Shown here one piece after another: positions 1 to 8,983 of a DNA stretch of 64,000 nucleotides (the first letter of the stretch is position 1; every line of letters starts with the position of its first letter). The translations under genes and the position numbers were made by a program. Source of the DNA: Tepidibacillus fermentans (GTDB lineage Bacteria; Bacillota; Bacilli; Tepidibacillales; Tepidibacillaceae); the NCBI RefSeq assembly GCF_004342885.1, contig NZ_SMAB01000004.1, positions 62,001 through 126,000 on the forward strand, in the 5' to 3' direction. A model generated the notes under the pieces. The model ran no database searches and was not told the DNA's origin. It was given only the letters and a program-made list of their open reading frames with translations.

Positions 1-307
1 CTGCAATCCGGTCATTAAATGGTAAGGTTTCTATTTCGTGTAGAATCGTCTCGATATTATCTATTTTTTCACGTTCCAATTCTTGCTTCAGATGATCCAG
101 CATTTCCTCTGACACATCAACTGAAATGACTTTTTTTACCAGTTTTGCGATTGGTATAGAAAAATAACCTGTACCTGCTCCTAAATCAAGCACAGTATCC
201 TCTTTCTTCAAATCTAGATATTGCAGAACTTTATCAGGAGGTAACATTTTTCTTCTTTCCTCGTTATTTAATTTCCCCGCATGTATTGGATCAAAACGGT
301 GCCCCAT
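1..307 (-). CDS. Class I SAM-dependent methyltransferase (3' end outside window)
   Basis: The first 102 residues are visible and the gene runs off the left edge. The ATG at 307 is preceded by AGGAG at good spacing. Around residues 44-56 the protein has the glycine-rich SAM-binding motif I (LDLGAGTGYFSIP), followed by an acidic motif II region (VISVDVSEEML), which is the class I Rossmann-like methyltransferase fold. The acceptor substrate cannot be told from this fragment; UbiE/MenG-like and generic methyltransferases share this start. The fold assignment is safe and the function open. Confidence 0.8.
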   Translation of the reverse strand, partial: MGHRFDPIHAGKLNNEERRKMLPPDKVLQYLDLKKEDTVLDLGAGTGYFSIPIAKLVKKVISVDVSEEMLDHLKQELEREKIDNIETILHEIETLPFNDRIA

Positions 308-402
308 AAAACAATCAACTCCTGTAAATGTTTAACTAAGTATATTTTTACCAAATTCATTGAAAAACTATCAAAGTTTAAAGTGTGAATTTTACACTTC
401 AG

Positions 403-434
403 AAAAAAAAGACCAGAGAAATATATCCCTGGCC
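403..434 (-). terminator. Rho-independent terminator of the CstR-like gene
   Basis: On the minus strand a GGCCAG/CTGGTC stem is followed by eight T residues. A second small hairpin (AAGTGT/ACACTT) lies just beyond, at about 381-399. Confidence 0.75.
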
Positions 435-443
435 ATAATTAAA

Positions 444-710
444 CTATTTGATTTTTAATAGAAGTTGTAGTGTGTCTTTTATAATTTTATCTGTATCCAG
501 TTGATCCTTATCTTTTAGATGCTCGACTAAGCAATTACCCATATCCACTCCAACCACATTCACAATAATCCGGTCTACAGCATTTCGTATTGCAGATAAT
601 TGGTGTATGACATCCTCACATGCTTTTCCATCTTCCATCATTTTAAGGACGCCACGTATCTGGCCTTCGACTCTTTTCATGCGGTTTAATACATCTGTCG
701 GATATTCCAA
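444..710 (-). CDS. CsoR/RcnR-family repressor of the CstR (persulfide-sensing) type
   Basis: This is a DUF156 all-helical transcriptional repressor. I place the start at the TTG at 710 because GAGGTG lies 6 nt upstream; the 13 extra upstream codons have no ribosome binding site. With that start the protein has 88 residues and its cysteines are C31 (ACEDV) and C60 (GNCL). The residue four before C60, where copper-sensing CsoR has its ligand His, is Asp. A Cys/Cys pair lacking the His is the pattern of CstR, which senses persulfides and polysulfides and represses sulfide-oxidation genes. The promoter carries a CsoR-type palindrome at 768-783, so autoregulation is likely. Family is sure; the persulfide specificity is inferred from residues. 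Confidence 0.75.
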   Translation of the reverse strand: MEYPTDVLNRMKRVEGQIRGVLKMMEDGKACEDVIHQLSAIRNAVDRIIVNVVGVDMGNCLVEHLKDKDQLDTDKIIKDTLQLLLKIK

Positions 711-767
711 AAAGTTCACCTCTTTGAGAATAAAATTGCTCCGCAACATTATTCAGCACTAATCCCT

Positions 768-783
768 ATACCCTTAAAGGTAT
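768..783. promoter_or_regulatory. Palindromic operator of the CsoR/CstR type
   Basis: ATACCCTTAAAGGTAT is a 16-bp palindrome with one mismatched pair. It resembles the A/T-flanked C-run/G-run operators of CsoR-family repressors and lies 58-73 bp upstream of the repressor's TTG start, in its promoter region. I found no second copy in front of sqr or the tauE-like gene. Confidence 0.55.
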
Positions 784-810
784 TATAGTATACCATCCAT
801 GGGAAGGCAA

Positions 811-1362
811 TCAGAGAGAACTGATCGTCGATGTATTCCAAAGATTATACAACTCTTTTGTAATCATGGGTGTCCATTTATATATATATTGGGAGAAAAG
901 AGAGCCTTCTATCCATCGATTAAGCTCAAGAGATGGCATAACAGAAAGGATATTCACTAGAATAATCAAAATGAGAAGCATTTGAATGAAACCTAAGGTT
1001 GCACCTAGAGTCTGATTTACAATCGCTAGACCAGGTAAGCTGGCTACTTGATGAAGAATTGCTCCGCCCAAATTTAATACAAACTTCGTCAACATAAAAA
1101 TAAGAAAGAAAGCAATCGCATGATAAAACATGACTTCCAATTGAAATGTGTCCGAGAACATTCGGACTGAGGATTGCTGAAAGGTTGGTGTTGGAACGAT
1201 TTGTTGAATCCAAGGAACAATGTCCTTAGAAAAGTGAAAGGCCATAAAAAATGCCACGAAATAACCAACAAAGTGAATGACTTGACGAATAAGACCGATC
1301 TGATATCCTCTCATGATCGAACCGACCAAAGCGAAAATAATAATTAGGTCTAAAAGATTCAT
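811..1362 (-). CDS. CvpA family membrane protein
   Basis: The 183-residue protein has four hydrophobic segments (about 5-25, 30-45, 78-100 and 115-140) and the N-terminal pattern NLLDLIIIFALVGSIMRGYQIGL, which is typical of CvpA/colicin V production proteins (YshB in B. subtilis). The family has linked roles in envelope function and cell division, but its biochemistry is not settled. It sits 9 nt downstream of zapA on the same strand, the same pair as zapA-yshB in Bacillus, so cotranscription is expected. Confidence 0.85.
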   Translation of the reverse strand: MNLLDLIIIFALVGSIMRGYQIGLIRQVIHFVGYFVAFFMAFHFSKDIVPWIQQIVPTPTFQQSSVRMFSDTFQLEVMFYHAIAFFLIFMLTKFVLNLGGAILHQVASLPGLAIVNQTLGATLGFIQMLLILIILVNILSVMPSLELNRWIEGSLFSQYIYKWTPMITKELYNLWNTSTISSL

Positions 1363-1371
1363 CTTATCCCT

Positions 1372-1629
1372 CTATTCTCCATCTTCAATTAACTTTCGTA
1401 ATTCGTCATATTCTTGCTTTAAACGAAAATATTCATCGGCAATATTGACTGCTGTTAAAACAGCAATTTTCGTTGTATCAAGCCTTGCATTTGATCCTGC
1501 GATTTGCCTCATTTTATCATCTACATACCCGGAAACCATTCTTAGATAATTAGAACTTGCCTTCCCTACTATTGTATATTGTTGTCCATATATGGAAATC
1601 GTTAAACGATTTTTTTGCTCTTCATTCAC
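1372..1629 (-). CDS. zapA: Cell division protein ZapA
   Basis: I use the GTG at 1629, with AGGGAGG upstream, rather than a longer reading with a non-homologous N-terminus. The resulting 85 residues match the usual Bacillus ZapA length. The protein binds FtsZ and promotes Z-ring bundling in the cytoplasm. The N-terminal beta region (RLTISIYGQQYTIVG) and the C-terminal coiled coil (IADEYFRLKQEYDELRKLI) are both recognisable. It heads the zapA-cvpA pair. In B. subtilis rnhC lies between pheT and zapA; here that space holds only repeat DNA. Confidence 0.9.
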   Translation of the reverse strand: MNEEQKNRLTISIYGQQYTIVGKASSNYLRMVSGYVDDKMRQIAGSNARLDTTKIAVLTAVNIADEYFRLKQEYDELRKLIEDGE

Positions 1630-1727
1630 TCGGCAGTTCCTCCCTGCTGCAAAATTAAAATCCATCCATAATGATAAGTATACCATGGATAAAATAAAAT
1701 TGCCCCGCAAATTTATTGCGCCATTAA

Positions 1728-2012
1728 AATAGGTTTGTATATTCCAACTTGCTCCACTTTCTTTAAATATTGATTAGGTGAGAAAGTGGCTACCAAAAGC
1801 ACACAAAGTGTACAAGTTACGCTACACAGCTAAAGTTGCTAGTCGTGCTATGTCGCTACTTATGGAATATACAAACACACTTCTTCGAACCACTTGTTTG
1901 TATGATTCTATAAGCTGATTCTTTAGAGTGAGCTTTCCCACTTACCTTATTTACGGAAAGCCGTAAGGTTAGGAGCAGCGTTAGAACATACAAGCCATTT
2001 CATGTTTTGTAG
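1728..2012. repeat. Dispersed intergenic repeat, copy A (longest)
   Basis: This copy fills the 432-bp gap between zapA and pheT. It begins with the left module AATAGGTTTGTATATTCC (the arm ggtttgtatattccaa is at 1732-1747), has the inverted arm TTATGGAATATACAAAC at 1860-1876, then the module ggaaagccgtaaggttagg (about 1955-1975) and ends with a right module at 1981-2012 that folds as TACAAGCCAT/ATGTTTTGTA. Related modules occur at 11972, 39318 and 51411. It has no convincing reading frame. Confidence 0.75.
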
Positions 2013-2015
2013 GAG

Positions 2016-2050
2016 AAAAAGACTGTTGGAAGTTTTTCTTTCCAACAGTC
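2016..2050 (-). terminator. Terminator of pheST
   Basis: A perfect stem GACTGTTGGA...TCCAACAGTC (2021-2050) is followed on the minus strand by TTTTT, just beyond the pheT stop codon. Confidence 0.8.
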
Positions 2051-2061
2051 TGAAATAGGAC

Positions 2062-4476
2062 CTATCGAAGTTCTGCGTGAATTTTTTCCTTTAGTGCTTG
2101 AATCACTTTCTCTTGCATGGATACAATCTCTTCGTCTGTTAATGTACGCTCTTTGTTTCGATAGGTTAAGGAGAAAGCCATACTTTTTTTATCTTTGCCT
2201 AATTTCTCACTTTTGTACACATCAAATAAAGTAACCGATTCAAGTAAGTGACCTGCTGCAGCTTCAATAATATCGATTAATTGTTGTGAGGTCACGTCAT
2301 TTGAAACTACTACAGCCAAATCTCGTTCTACTGCTGGATATTTTGGCAATGGACGATAAACAATCTCCCTATCAGCAAGTTCAAGTAAAATATTTAGGTC
2401 TAATTCAAAAACATAAGTCTCGTCTAAATCATATTGTTGTTGAACTTTGGGATGGATTTGACCCACATAACCTAATAAAATGCCATCTTTTTTCAATGCT
2501 GCAGTTCTCCCAGGGTGATAACCTTTAATTGAAACAGGATCAATTTCGATAGAGTCGATTCCTAATCCTGTTAGGATCTGTTCCACGATTCCTTTCGTAT
2601 AATAAAAATCATAAGTTTCATTTGTTTTCTTCCAATAAGTTGGTACCTCACCCGTTACAAGTCCAGCGATTAGCTGTTTTTCTTTTGGCAATGTTGTTAA
2701 ATTGATTTCATCAGAACTAAACACTGTTCCTAATTCATAGATTCGGATATTGAATTGATTTCGATTTCGATTATACTGTGCTACTTCTAAAAGATGTGGG
2801 AGCAAATCGGTTCGTAAAAATTGTCTTTCTTCACTCATGGGAAGAGCTAGCGAAATCGGTTTTTGACCTGTTACTACTCCTTGATTCAATTGAAGTTGTT
2901 GTTCCCCTGTAAAAGTGTAAGTGATCACTTCTTGTAGTCCCATTGCTTCTAATTGATCTTTGATTAATCGTCTAAGTTGTTGATTTCGCTTTAGCCCACC
3001 TTGCGAGTACTTACCACTTGGCATTGTCGTTGGTATCTCATCATAACCGTATATTCTTGCAATTTCTTCGATTAAGTCCACCTCTTGGATAATATCTGGT
3101 CGTCTAGTGGGCACAGTAACAATCAATCCATCATCTACCTGATTTGTATCAAATTGCAATCGTTCAAAGATCTTTTTCATTTCATAAACCGTTATCTGGG
3201 TACCTAATACTTTATTCACCCAATCTGTCCTTAGATGGATTTTTATGTTTTCAGGTTCTGAAACTTTCTTTTCTGTGATATCTCCTTCAATACTTGCTCC
3301 GGCTAATTGTTGTAAAAGGGTTGCAGCACGATTGACAGCCGCATAAATGCGACTAGGATCTACTCCTTTTTCAAAACGCATACTTGCCTCTGAACGAAGT
3401 CCTAACTTCTTCGATGTTTTGCGAATAGAGATACCGTCAAAGTAAGCCGATTCTAACAGAATTTGAGTCGTATGCTCTGTGACTTCACTATTTGCTCCAC
3501 CCATGACACCTGCTATGGCGATCGGTTTAACTCCATCTGTAATTAAGAGCATCTCTTCATCTAATGTTCGTTCCTGATCATCGAGAGTGACGATTTTTTC
3601 CCCTGGCTTTGCCAATCGAACAACAATCTTGGATTGATCTAACCGATCAAAATCGAAAGCATGTAATGGTTGCCCATACTCTAACATCACATAGTTTGTG
3701 ACATCGACGACGTTATTGATGGGGCGAATTCCTGCTGCGATCAATCGATTTTGCAGCCACTGGGGCGATTCTGCAATCTGAATATTTTTAACAAGACGTG
3801 CTGCATAATGTTTACATGCTTGAGGAGCATCGATTTCAATTTGCACAAAATGGTTGGTATCAATTTTGACCCCTAATAGATCTTCTGGTAATTTTATTGG
3901 TCGATCTAAAATCGCGGCAACTTCATAAGCCACTCCAATCATACTTAGGCAATCTGAACGATTAGGGGTTAAATCAAGCTCTAAAACATAGTCATCAAAC
4001 CCAAATAAGGGTTCAATCGACTCACCAATTGGTGCATCCTCTTGTAAAACTAAAATCCCTTCTGTTTTTTCTTTAGAAAGATAACGTTCATTCATACCAA
4101 GCTCTTCGGCTGAACAAATCATTCCTTGGGATTCAACGCCACGTAATTTTGCCTTCTTAATCTTCACCCCACCAGGTAATTTGGCACCAACTAAGGCAAC
4201 TGGGACCTTTTGTCCTGCTGCAACATTGGCTGCTCCACAAACAATTTGTAAAATTTCCTCTTGACCTACATCAACTTTACAAATATTTAATTTATTAGCC
4301 TCAGGGTGTTTTGTTGTCTCAAGAACATGACCGATTACCACCTTCTCTAAGTCGGGGTTGACTTGTTGAACCACATCAACAGCAATACCACTTCTCGTTA
4401 ATTTTTCTGCCAATTCATAAGGACTTATATCATCAATATCTACATATTGGGATAACCATTGGTAGGACACTTTCAT
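2062..4476 (-). CDS. pheT: Phenylalanine--tRNA ligase beta subunit
   Basis: The protein charges tRNA-Phe as an alpha2-beta2 enzyme with PheS. The ATG at 4476 follows AGGAGG and gives 804 residues, the normal length; a longer upstream reading was rejected. From the N-terminus it shows the EMAP-like tRNA-binding domain (about 40-155), the B3/B4 editing region (about 210-390), the B5 domain, the catalytic-like core and the C-terminal ferredoxin-like anticodon-binding domain (about 710-804, beginning near PLPKYPAVERDLAVVV). It starts 13 nt after the pheS stop, so the two are cotranscribed behind the Phe T-box. Confidence 0.97.
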   Translation of the reverse strand: MKVSYQWLSQYVDIDDISPYELAEKLTRSGIAVDVVQQVNPDLEKVVIGHVLETTKHPEANKLNICKVDVGQEEILQIVCGAANVAAGQKVPVALVGAKLPGGVKIKKAKLRGVESQGMICSAEELGMNERYLSKEKTEGILVLQEDAPIGESIEPLFGFDDYVLELDLTPNRSDCLSMIGVAYEVAAILDRPIKLPEDLLGVKIDTNHFVQIEIDAPQACKHYAARLVKNIQIAESPQWLQNRLIAAGIRPINNVVDVTNYVMLEYGQPLHAFDFDRLDQSKIVVRLAKPGEKIVTLDDQERTLDEEMLLITDGVKPIAIAGVMGGANSEVTEHTTQILLESAYFDGISIRKTSKKLGLRSEASMRFEKGVDPSRIYAAVNRAATLLQQLAGASIEGDITEKKVSEPENIKIHLRTDWVNKVLGTQITVYEMKKIFERLQFDTNQVDDGLIVTVPTRRPDIIQEVDLIEEIARIYGYDEIPTTMPSGKYSQGGLKRNQQLRRLIKDQLEAMGLQEVITYTFTGEQQLQLNQGVVTGQKPISLALPMSEERQFLRTDLLPHLLEVAQYNRNRNQFNIRIYELGTVFSSDEINLTTLPKEKQLIAGLVTGEVPTYWKKTNETYDFYYTKGIVEQILTGLGIDSIEIDPVSIKGYHPGRTAALKKDGILLGYVGQIHPKVQQQYDLDETYVFELDLNILLELADREIVYRPLPKYPAVERDLAVVVSNDVTSQQLIDIIEAAAGHLLESVTLFDVYKSEKLGKDKKSMAFSLTYRNKERTLTDEEIVSMQEKVIQALKEKIHAELR

Positions 4477-4489
4477 TCCATTTACCTCC

Positions 4490-5524
4490 TTACATCCGTT
4501 TAAATTGATTGAGTAAACGCAGATCGTTGGTATAAAATTGGCGAATATCATCGATTCCATATTTCAACATGGCAATTCTTTCTACTCCCATACCAAAGGC
4601 AAAACCAGTATATTTGTTGGGATCATAACCTGCATTTTCTAATACTTTTGGATGTACCATCCCTGCTCCTAGGATTTCAATCCATCCTGTTTCTTTACAT
4701 ACGCGACATCCCTCTCCATGGCAGATCATACAGGAAACATCGACTTCTGCACTAGGTTCAGTAAAGGGGAAGAAGCTCGGACGCAAACGAATTTTGGAAT
4801 GTTCACCAAACATGCGCTTAGCAAAACTTAATAATACCCCTTTTAAATCACCCATACTGATGTTCTCGTCAACAACTAATCCCTCAATCTGTGTAAACTG
4901 ATGCGAATGGGTCGCGTCATCATCATCCCGACGATAAACCTTTCCAGGGCAAATAATTTTAACAGGCACTTCTCCTTTTTTTTCTAGCATTGTACGGACT
5001 TGAACAGGAGAGGTATGCGTACGCATTAAGATATCATCTGTAATATAGAAAGTATCTTGCATATCTCGCGCTGGATGATCTTTTGGCAAATTAAGTGCTT
5101 CAAAATTATAATAATCCGATTCTACCTCTGGTCCTTCTGCTACTTCGAAGCCCATGCCGCTAAAGATATTCTCAATTTCTTCAATGATTCTCGTTAACGG
5201 ATGACGATTACCTTGGATTGATGGTTTTCCAGGCAAAGTGACATCGATGGTTTCTTCTTTTAATCTTTGTTCCATTTCTTTTTCTTGAAGGAATTCTTCT
5301 TTTTGTCTCAATACCTGTTCAATTTCTTCACGAATCTCATTGACTAATTTGCCGATCAGAGGACGTCCCTCGGGAGATAGGGATCCCATTCCTCGTAATA
5401 CCTCGGTAATTGGGCCTTTCTTTCCTAAATATTTAATACGAACCGATTGAAGGGATTGCAAATCAGCTACTCGATCAATCTCAGCTAAAGCATCCACTCG
5501 AATTTGCTTCAACTTTTCTTGCAT
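4490..5524 (-). CDS. pheS: Phenylalanine--tRNA ligase alpha subunit
   Basis: This is the catalytic subunit of the class II synthetase, 344 residues, the usual length. After an N-terminal coiled coil (about 1-90) it shows class II motif 2 ([12 protein letters not shown]) and motif 3 ([17 protein letters not shown]). Its ATG follows AGGAGG closely. It is the first gene after the T-box leader at 5541-5860, so its expression should rise when uncharged tRNA-Phe accumulates. Confidence 0.98.
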   Translation of the reverse strand: MQEKLKQIRVDALAEIDRVADLQSLQSVRIKYLGKKGPITEVLRGMGSLSPEGRPLIGKLVNEIREEIEQVLRQKEEFLQEKEMEQRLKEETIDVTLPGKPSIQGNRHPLTRIIEEIENIFSGMGFEVAEGPEVESDYYNFEALNLPKDHPARDMQDTFYITDDILMRTHTSPVQVRTMLEKKGEVPVKIICPGKVYRRDDDDATHSHQFTQIEGLVVDENISMGDLKGVLLSFAKRMFGEHSKIRLRPSFFPFTEPSAEVDVSCMICHGEGCRVCKETGWIEILGAGMVHPKVLENAGYDPNKYTGFAFGMGVERIAMLKYGIDDIRQFYTNDLRLLNQFKRM

Positions 5525-5540
5525 ATCTCAAAACCTCCTT

Positions 5541-5580
5541 AAAAATAAAAGGCTTTTCATCCCTAAGGGACGAAAAGCCG
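5541..5580 (-). terminator. T-box attenuator terminator of pheST
   Basis: The hairpin GGCTTTTC...GAAAAGCC is followed by TTTTATTTTT on the minus strand and overlaps the antiterminator of the T-box. Confidence 0.85.
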
Positions 5581-5843
5581 TGTTACCACCCTAATTCAAG
5601 GAAAAATTGCTCCCCTGTTCTTTACTTTAATCACCACATAACATGAAGAGTTTTTTCCTCCTCGATGTCTTAACGTCGACAAACGGAATACTCCTACTGT
5701 CTTTCAGAGTTCTGCTCCAGAGTGAACTTCAACAACATGATCTTAAAAATGCTTTCAGTCTATGGCATCTTCTCCCTAAGAAGATCAAATTTGTTGTCTA
5801 CTCTCTCTTTCCTTGCATTTTATATGTATAATTTTTATTCCCT
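5541..5843 (-). promoter_or_regulatory. T-box leader controlling pheST
   Basis: The minus-strand transcript has the T-box antiterminator sequence AGGGTGGTAACACGG overlapping a terminator, whose stem GGCTTTTCGTCCC/GGGATGAAAAGCC is followed by a T-rich run. Upstream lies a long Stem I region with the AGTA/GNTG-like conserved bulges. A TTC triplet at about 5724-5726 on the minus strand is a candidate Phe specifier codon, but I could not confirm the specifier loop by folding. Confidence 0.9.
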
Positions 5844-5872
5844 ATTATAACGATCTGAAAATAAAACTTCAA
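5844..5872 (-). promoter_or_regulatory. Sigma-A promoter of the pheST T-box transcript
   Basis: On the minus strand TTGAAG and TATAAT are separated by 17 bp. The -35 element overlaps the stop codon of the upstream rRNA methyltransferase gene, so pheST has its own promoter. Confidence 0.75.
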
Positions 5873-6675
5873 GCCTGTTTCAATAATTGTCTTACTCTTT
5901 CAAATAAGATGATACTAGTAGCTGTCGCTACATTTAAAGATTCAGCCTGCCCCATAAATGGAATCTTTACCATTTGGTCAACCTGATCTTTTCTTGATTC
6001 GGATAATCCTCTTGATTCATTGCCAACAAGAATCACTGTTTTTTGTTTGTAATCGACATCAAAGTATGCCTTTTCTGCATAAGGACTGGTCCCAATCACT
6101 TGGAAATCAGATTGCTGCAAGTGGAAAATCACTTCATCTAAACTGGCTTTTACAATGGGAAGATGAAATATTGAACCCATTGCAGAGCGGATCACTTTAT
6201 CATTATACGGATCGACCGTTCCATTCCCTAAAATAATTCCTTCAACTCCTGCGGCATCCGCACTCCGAATGATCGTTCCTAGGTTCCCTGGATCTTGGAT
6301 TTCATCAACAAGAAGTAAAAACGATCGTGATTTCAAAGTTTCAAGAGAATGTTGTTCTTGTTTCAATATGGCAAAAAAACCTTGGGGAGTTTTGGTGTCG
6401 GATAACTTATCAACGATACTTTGGCTAACCTGATAAAAATTTATCGGTTGCATGGATTGTTCTATTTGAATTTGCCAAGAATCCGGAATCTCCTTGTCTC
6501 TTGTATAAATAATACTCATAACTTCTTGTCTAGAATTCAATGCTTCTTCGATGATCTTTATCCCTTCAATCAGATATAACCCTTGTTCGTTTCTTCCCTG
6601 TTTAGTCTTTAAGTTCATCCATGTTTTAACTTTTGGGTTTTTTAACGATTGTATGATTTCGAAATTTTTTTTCAT
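5869..6675 (-). CDS. ysgA: TrmH/SpoU-family RNA 2'-O-methyltransferase
   Basis: The 268-residue protein has an N-terminal substrate-binding domain (about 1-110) and the SPOUT trefoil-knot domain with its three motifs: the EIQDPGNLGTIIR motif 1 region, motif 2 around LVGNESRGL, and motif 3 (MGQAESLNVATATSIILFE). These features mark SAM-dependent ribose methylation of rRNA or tRNA; the exact nucleotide is unknown. Its place between sspI and pheS matches B. subtilis ysgA. It follows the ktr gene with a 6-nt gap. Confidence 0.9.
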   Translation of the reverse strand: MKKNFEIIQSLKNPKVKTWMNLKTKQGRNEQGLYLIEGIKIIEEALNSRQEVMSIIYTRDKEIPDSWQIQIEQSMQPINFYQVSQSIVDKLSDTKTPQGFFAILKQEQHSLETLKSRSFLLLVDEIQDPGNLGTIIRSADAAGVEGIILGNGTVDPYNDKVIRSAMGSIFHLPIVKASLDEVIFHLQQSDFQVIGTSPYAEKAYFDVDYKQKTVILVGNESRGLSESRKDQVDQMVKIPFMGQAESLNVATATSIILFERVRQLLKQA

Positions 6676-6681
6676 CTATTT

Positions 6682-7350
6682 TCATCGCTTTCCATTCATG
6701 ACAAAGTCTTGGAATTTTTTTAGATCATTGTTATGACCAATGACAACCATGATATCTCCCTCATGGATAATATCTTTTGCACTTGGTGCAATATTAATCT
6801 GATCTTGATTTTTAATCGCCATTACGTTACAGCCAAACCTTGCACGAATATTCAATTCGACTAAATTTTTCCCTGCTAATTTTTCACTGGCAATAATTTC
6901 AACAATGCTATATTCATCAGAGAGTTCAATATAGTCAAGAATATTGGGCGTAACTAAATTGTGTGCTACTCTTGCTCCCATATCTCGTTCTGGGAAAACA
7001 ACTTTTGTTGCCCCGATTTTATATAACACCTTAGCATGAAGTTGGTTTTGTGCTTTTACCACAATGGTTTCTACACCTAATTCTTTTAGAATTAATGTGG
7101 TTAAAATACTGGATTGGATATCTTGTCCAATGGCAACCACCACAACATCAAAATTTCGAATTCCTAATGATTTTAAAGCCATTTCATCGGTTGAATCGGC
7201 TTGTACCACATGAGTAACCAAGTTCATATTTTCTTGAATTCTTTCACTATCTTTATCAATCGCTAAGACTTCATAATCTAATTCGTGTAATGTTTGCGCC
7301 ACACTTAACCCAAATCGGCCCATGCCAATCACCGCAAACTGCTTTTTCAT
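6682..7350 (-). CDS. Potassium uptake regulatory protein of the KtrA/TrkA type
   Basis: The 222-residue cytoplasmic protein has the RCK N-terminal NAD-binding domain (GMGRFGLSVAQTL at about 9-21, acidic residue at the end of beta 2) and a C-terminal RCK_C domain from about residue 135. Proteins of this size form an octameric gating ring on KtrB/KtrD K+ channels and bind ATP, NAD or c-di-AMP. No ktrB/D membrane partner lies in the window, which is also true of B. subtilis ktrC. The name KtrA or KtrC cannot be fixed here. Confidence 0.88.
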   Translation of the reverse strand: MKKQFAVIGMGRFGLSVAQTLHELDYEVLAIDKDSERIQENMNLVTHVVQADSTDEMALKSLGIRNFDVVVVAIGQDIQSSILTTLILKELGVETIVVKAQNQLHAKVLYKIGATKVVFPERDMGARVAHNLVTPNILDYIELSDEYSIVEIIASEKLAGKNLVELNIRARFGCNVMAIKNQDQINIAPSAKDIIHEGDIMVVIGHNNDLKKFQDFVMNGKR

Positions 7351-7498
7351 ATGAAATCTCCCTTCAAAGCATTTTAAAATTCATTATAACATAATCTTTG
7401 TTTCAAATCGAATTGGGTATACTAAATAAAGCCCTATTATCTAAAGTTTTGACCATTCATTTTCTATTTTGGCCACAATGGAAAAAGGAGGTTCTTCA

Positions 7499-7708
7499 AT
7501 GAATATGAATTTTGATCTTCGTCAAGCGATTATCAATAACATCAAAGGAAAAACAGAAGAAGAGTTAAAAGATATGATCGTTACTTCCATCGAAGAACAT
7601 GAAGAAAGAACGTTACCTGGTTTAGGGGTTATTTTTGAAGTGATCTGGACACACGCGGATCCAAACACACAAGAGTATATGGTCGAAACTTTAAGTAAAA
7701 ATATTTAA
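7499..7708 (+). CDS. sspI: Small acid-soluble spore protein SspI
   Basis: I use the ATG at 7499, with AAAGGAGG upstream, giving 69 residues. The motif LPGLGVIFEVIW (about 41-52) is nearly the same in B. subtilis SspI, a minor SASP made in the forespore under sigma-G. Location next to ysgA-pheST is the same as in Bacillus. I could not identify a convincing sigma-G promoter. A second in-frame ATG two codons downstream could also be the start. Confidence 0.92.
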   Translation: MNMNFDLRQAIINNIKGKTEEELKDMIVTSIEEHEERTLPGLGVIFEVIWTHADPNTQEYMVETLSKNI

Positions 7709-7719
7709 GCGAGTGGAAA

Positions 7720-7752
7720 AAGAGTGCTGCCAATCGGAGCACTCTTGCTTTT
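7720..7752. terminator. Terminator between convergent sspI and the M42 peptidase gene
   Basis: GAGTGCT/AGCACTC forms a stem followed by TTGCTTTT on the plus strand. It lies between two convergent genes and may serve both. Confidence 0.7.
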
Positions 7753-7757
7753 ATTGA

Positions 7758-8834
7758 TTATGCTTGCTTCTTAATTTGATTCACTGTATCTTCATCTAAT
7801 CGCTTGATCACCTTAACGAGAAGTTCAACGGCTTGTTCAAAATCATCTCGGTGTATAATCGCCGCATGGCTATGAATATAACGAGTAGCTATACCAATAA
7901 CAAGAGAAGGAACCCCTTTGCCATGTAAGTGAAAACGTCCTGCATCGGTACCGCCGCCAGCCATTGCATCAAACTGGAAGGGGATCTTTTCCTCTTCCGC
8001 TATATTAATCACAAAATCACGGAGACCACGATGAGGAACCATGGTTGCATCATAGAGTAGGATTTGTGGTCCTTTTCCCATCTTACTTGCAGCTTCATCC
8101 GCAGTAATACCAGGTGTATCACCTGCAATACCAACATCAATCGCAAAGGCAATATCAGGTTGAACCGTATTGACAACGGTTTGGGCTCCCCGTAATCCTA
8201 CTTCTTCTTGAACAGTACCTGCGCCAAAAACAATATTTGGATGTTGTTCATTCTTTAATCGTTTTAACACTTCAATCGCAATCGCACAACCAATTCGATT
8301 ATCCCAGGCTTTTGCCATGAGCATCTTTGGATTTTTCATCACCGTAAATGGAGATATTGGGGTAATTGGATCTCCAGGACGTACTCCAAATTCCTCTGCC
8401 TCTTCTTTACTTGTTGCCCCAATATCGATGAACATATCCTTTTTCTCCACTGGTTTTTTCCGGGCTTCTGCTGGCAAAATATGTGGGGGTTTGGAACCTA
8501 TAATGCCAATAACTTCTCCTTTGCGAGTATGTACAGTAACACGTTGGGCAAGCATCACTTGCTCCCACCAGCCACCTAATGGTTGAAATTTTAGAAAACC
8601 TTCATCAGTAATCCGTGTTACCATAAAGCCAACTTCATCGAGGTGACCGGCAATAAGGATTTTTGGCCCTTTATCCCCTTTTCGAGCAATTAGACTTCCA
8701 AGATGATCTGTAAAGACTTCATCGGCATATGGAGAAATATATTTTCTCATGACCTCACGAGCAGGACCTTCATTACCAGGAACCCCAGGTGCTTCTGTTA
8801 ATTCTTTCAACATTTGTAAAGTTTGGTCTTCCAT
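7758..8834 (-). CDS. ysdC: M42 family metallopeptidase (tetrahedral aminopeptidase)
   Basis: The 358-residue enzyme matches YsdC and the FrvX/TET aminopeptidases, which trim N-terminal residues from peptides as dodecamers with two metal ions. Metal ligands are visible in [10 protein letters not shown], the Asp of [10 protein letters not shown], the EEVGLRGA glutamates and the terminal [10 protein letters not shown] histidine. AAGGAGG precedes the ATG. In B. subtilis ysdC lies near infC-rpmI-rplT, as here. Substrate preference cannot be read from the sequence. Confidence 0.92.
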   Translation of the reverse strand: MEDQTLQMLKELTEAPGVPGNEGPAREVMRKYISPYADEVFTDHLGSLIARKGDKGPKILIAGHLDEVGFMVTRITDEGFLKFQPLGGWWEQVMLAQRVTVHTRKGEVIGIIGSKPPHILPAEARKKPVEKKDMFIDIGATSKEEAEEFGVRPGDPITPISPFTVMKNPKMLMAKAWDNRIGCAIAIEVLKRLKNEQHPNIVFGAGTVQEEVGLRGAQTVVNTVQPDIAFAIDVGIAGDTPGITADEAASKMGKGPQILLYDATMVPHRGLRDFVINIAEEEKIPFQFDAMAGGGTDAGRFHLHGKGVPSLVIGIATRYIHSHAAIIHRDDFEQAVELLVKVIKRLDEDTVNQIKKQA

Positions 8835-8930
8835 TTCGCTAAACCTCCTTGATTAAGATTAGTACGTTTAAACAAACTTATTATACCGAAAAATAAAAAC
8901 ACTTTATACAAATATTTCGGGAGGCGAATA

Positions 8931-8972
8931 AATAAAAAAGGATTGAAAAGAGTTGATTCTCTAATCAATCCT
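8931..8972 (-). terminator. Terminator of nhaA
   Basis: On the minus strand AGGATTGA and TCAATCCT form a stem followed by a TTTTTT run, just after the nhaA stop. Confidence 0.8.
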
Positions 8973-8983
8973 GAATTCAGAGG

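Noticed and set aside
4477-4560. N-terminal extension of pheT
   Set aside because: It overlaps the end of pheS, lacks a ribosome binding site and does not belong to PheT; AGGAGG precedes the ATG at 4476.
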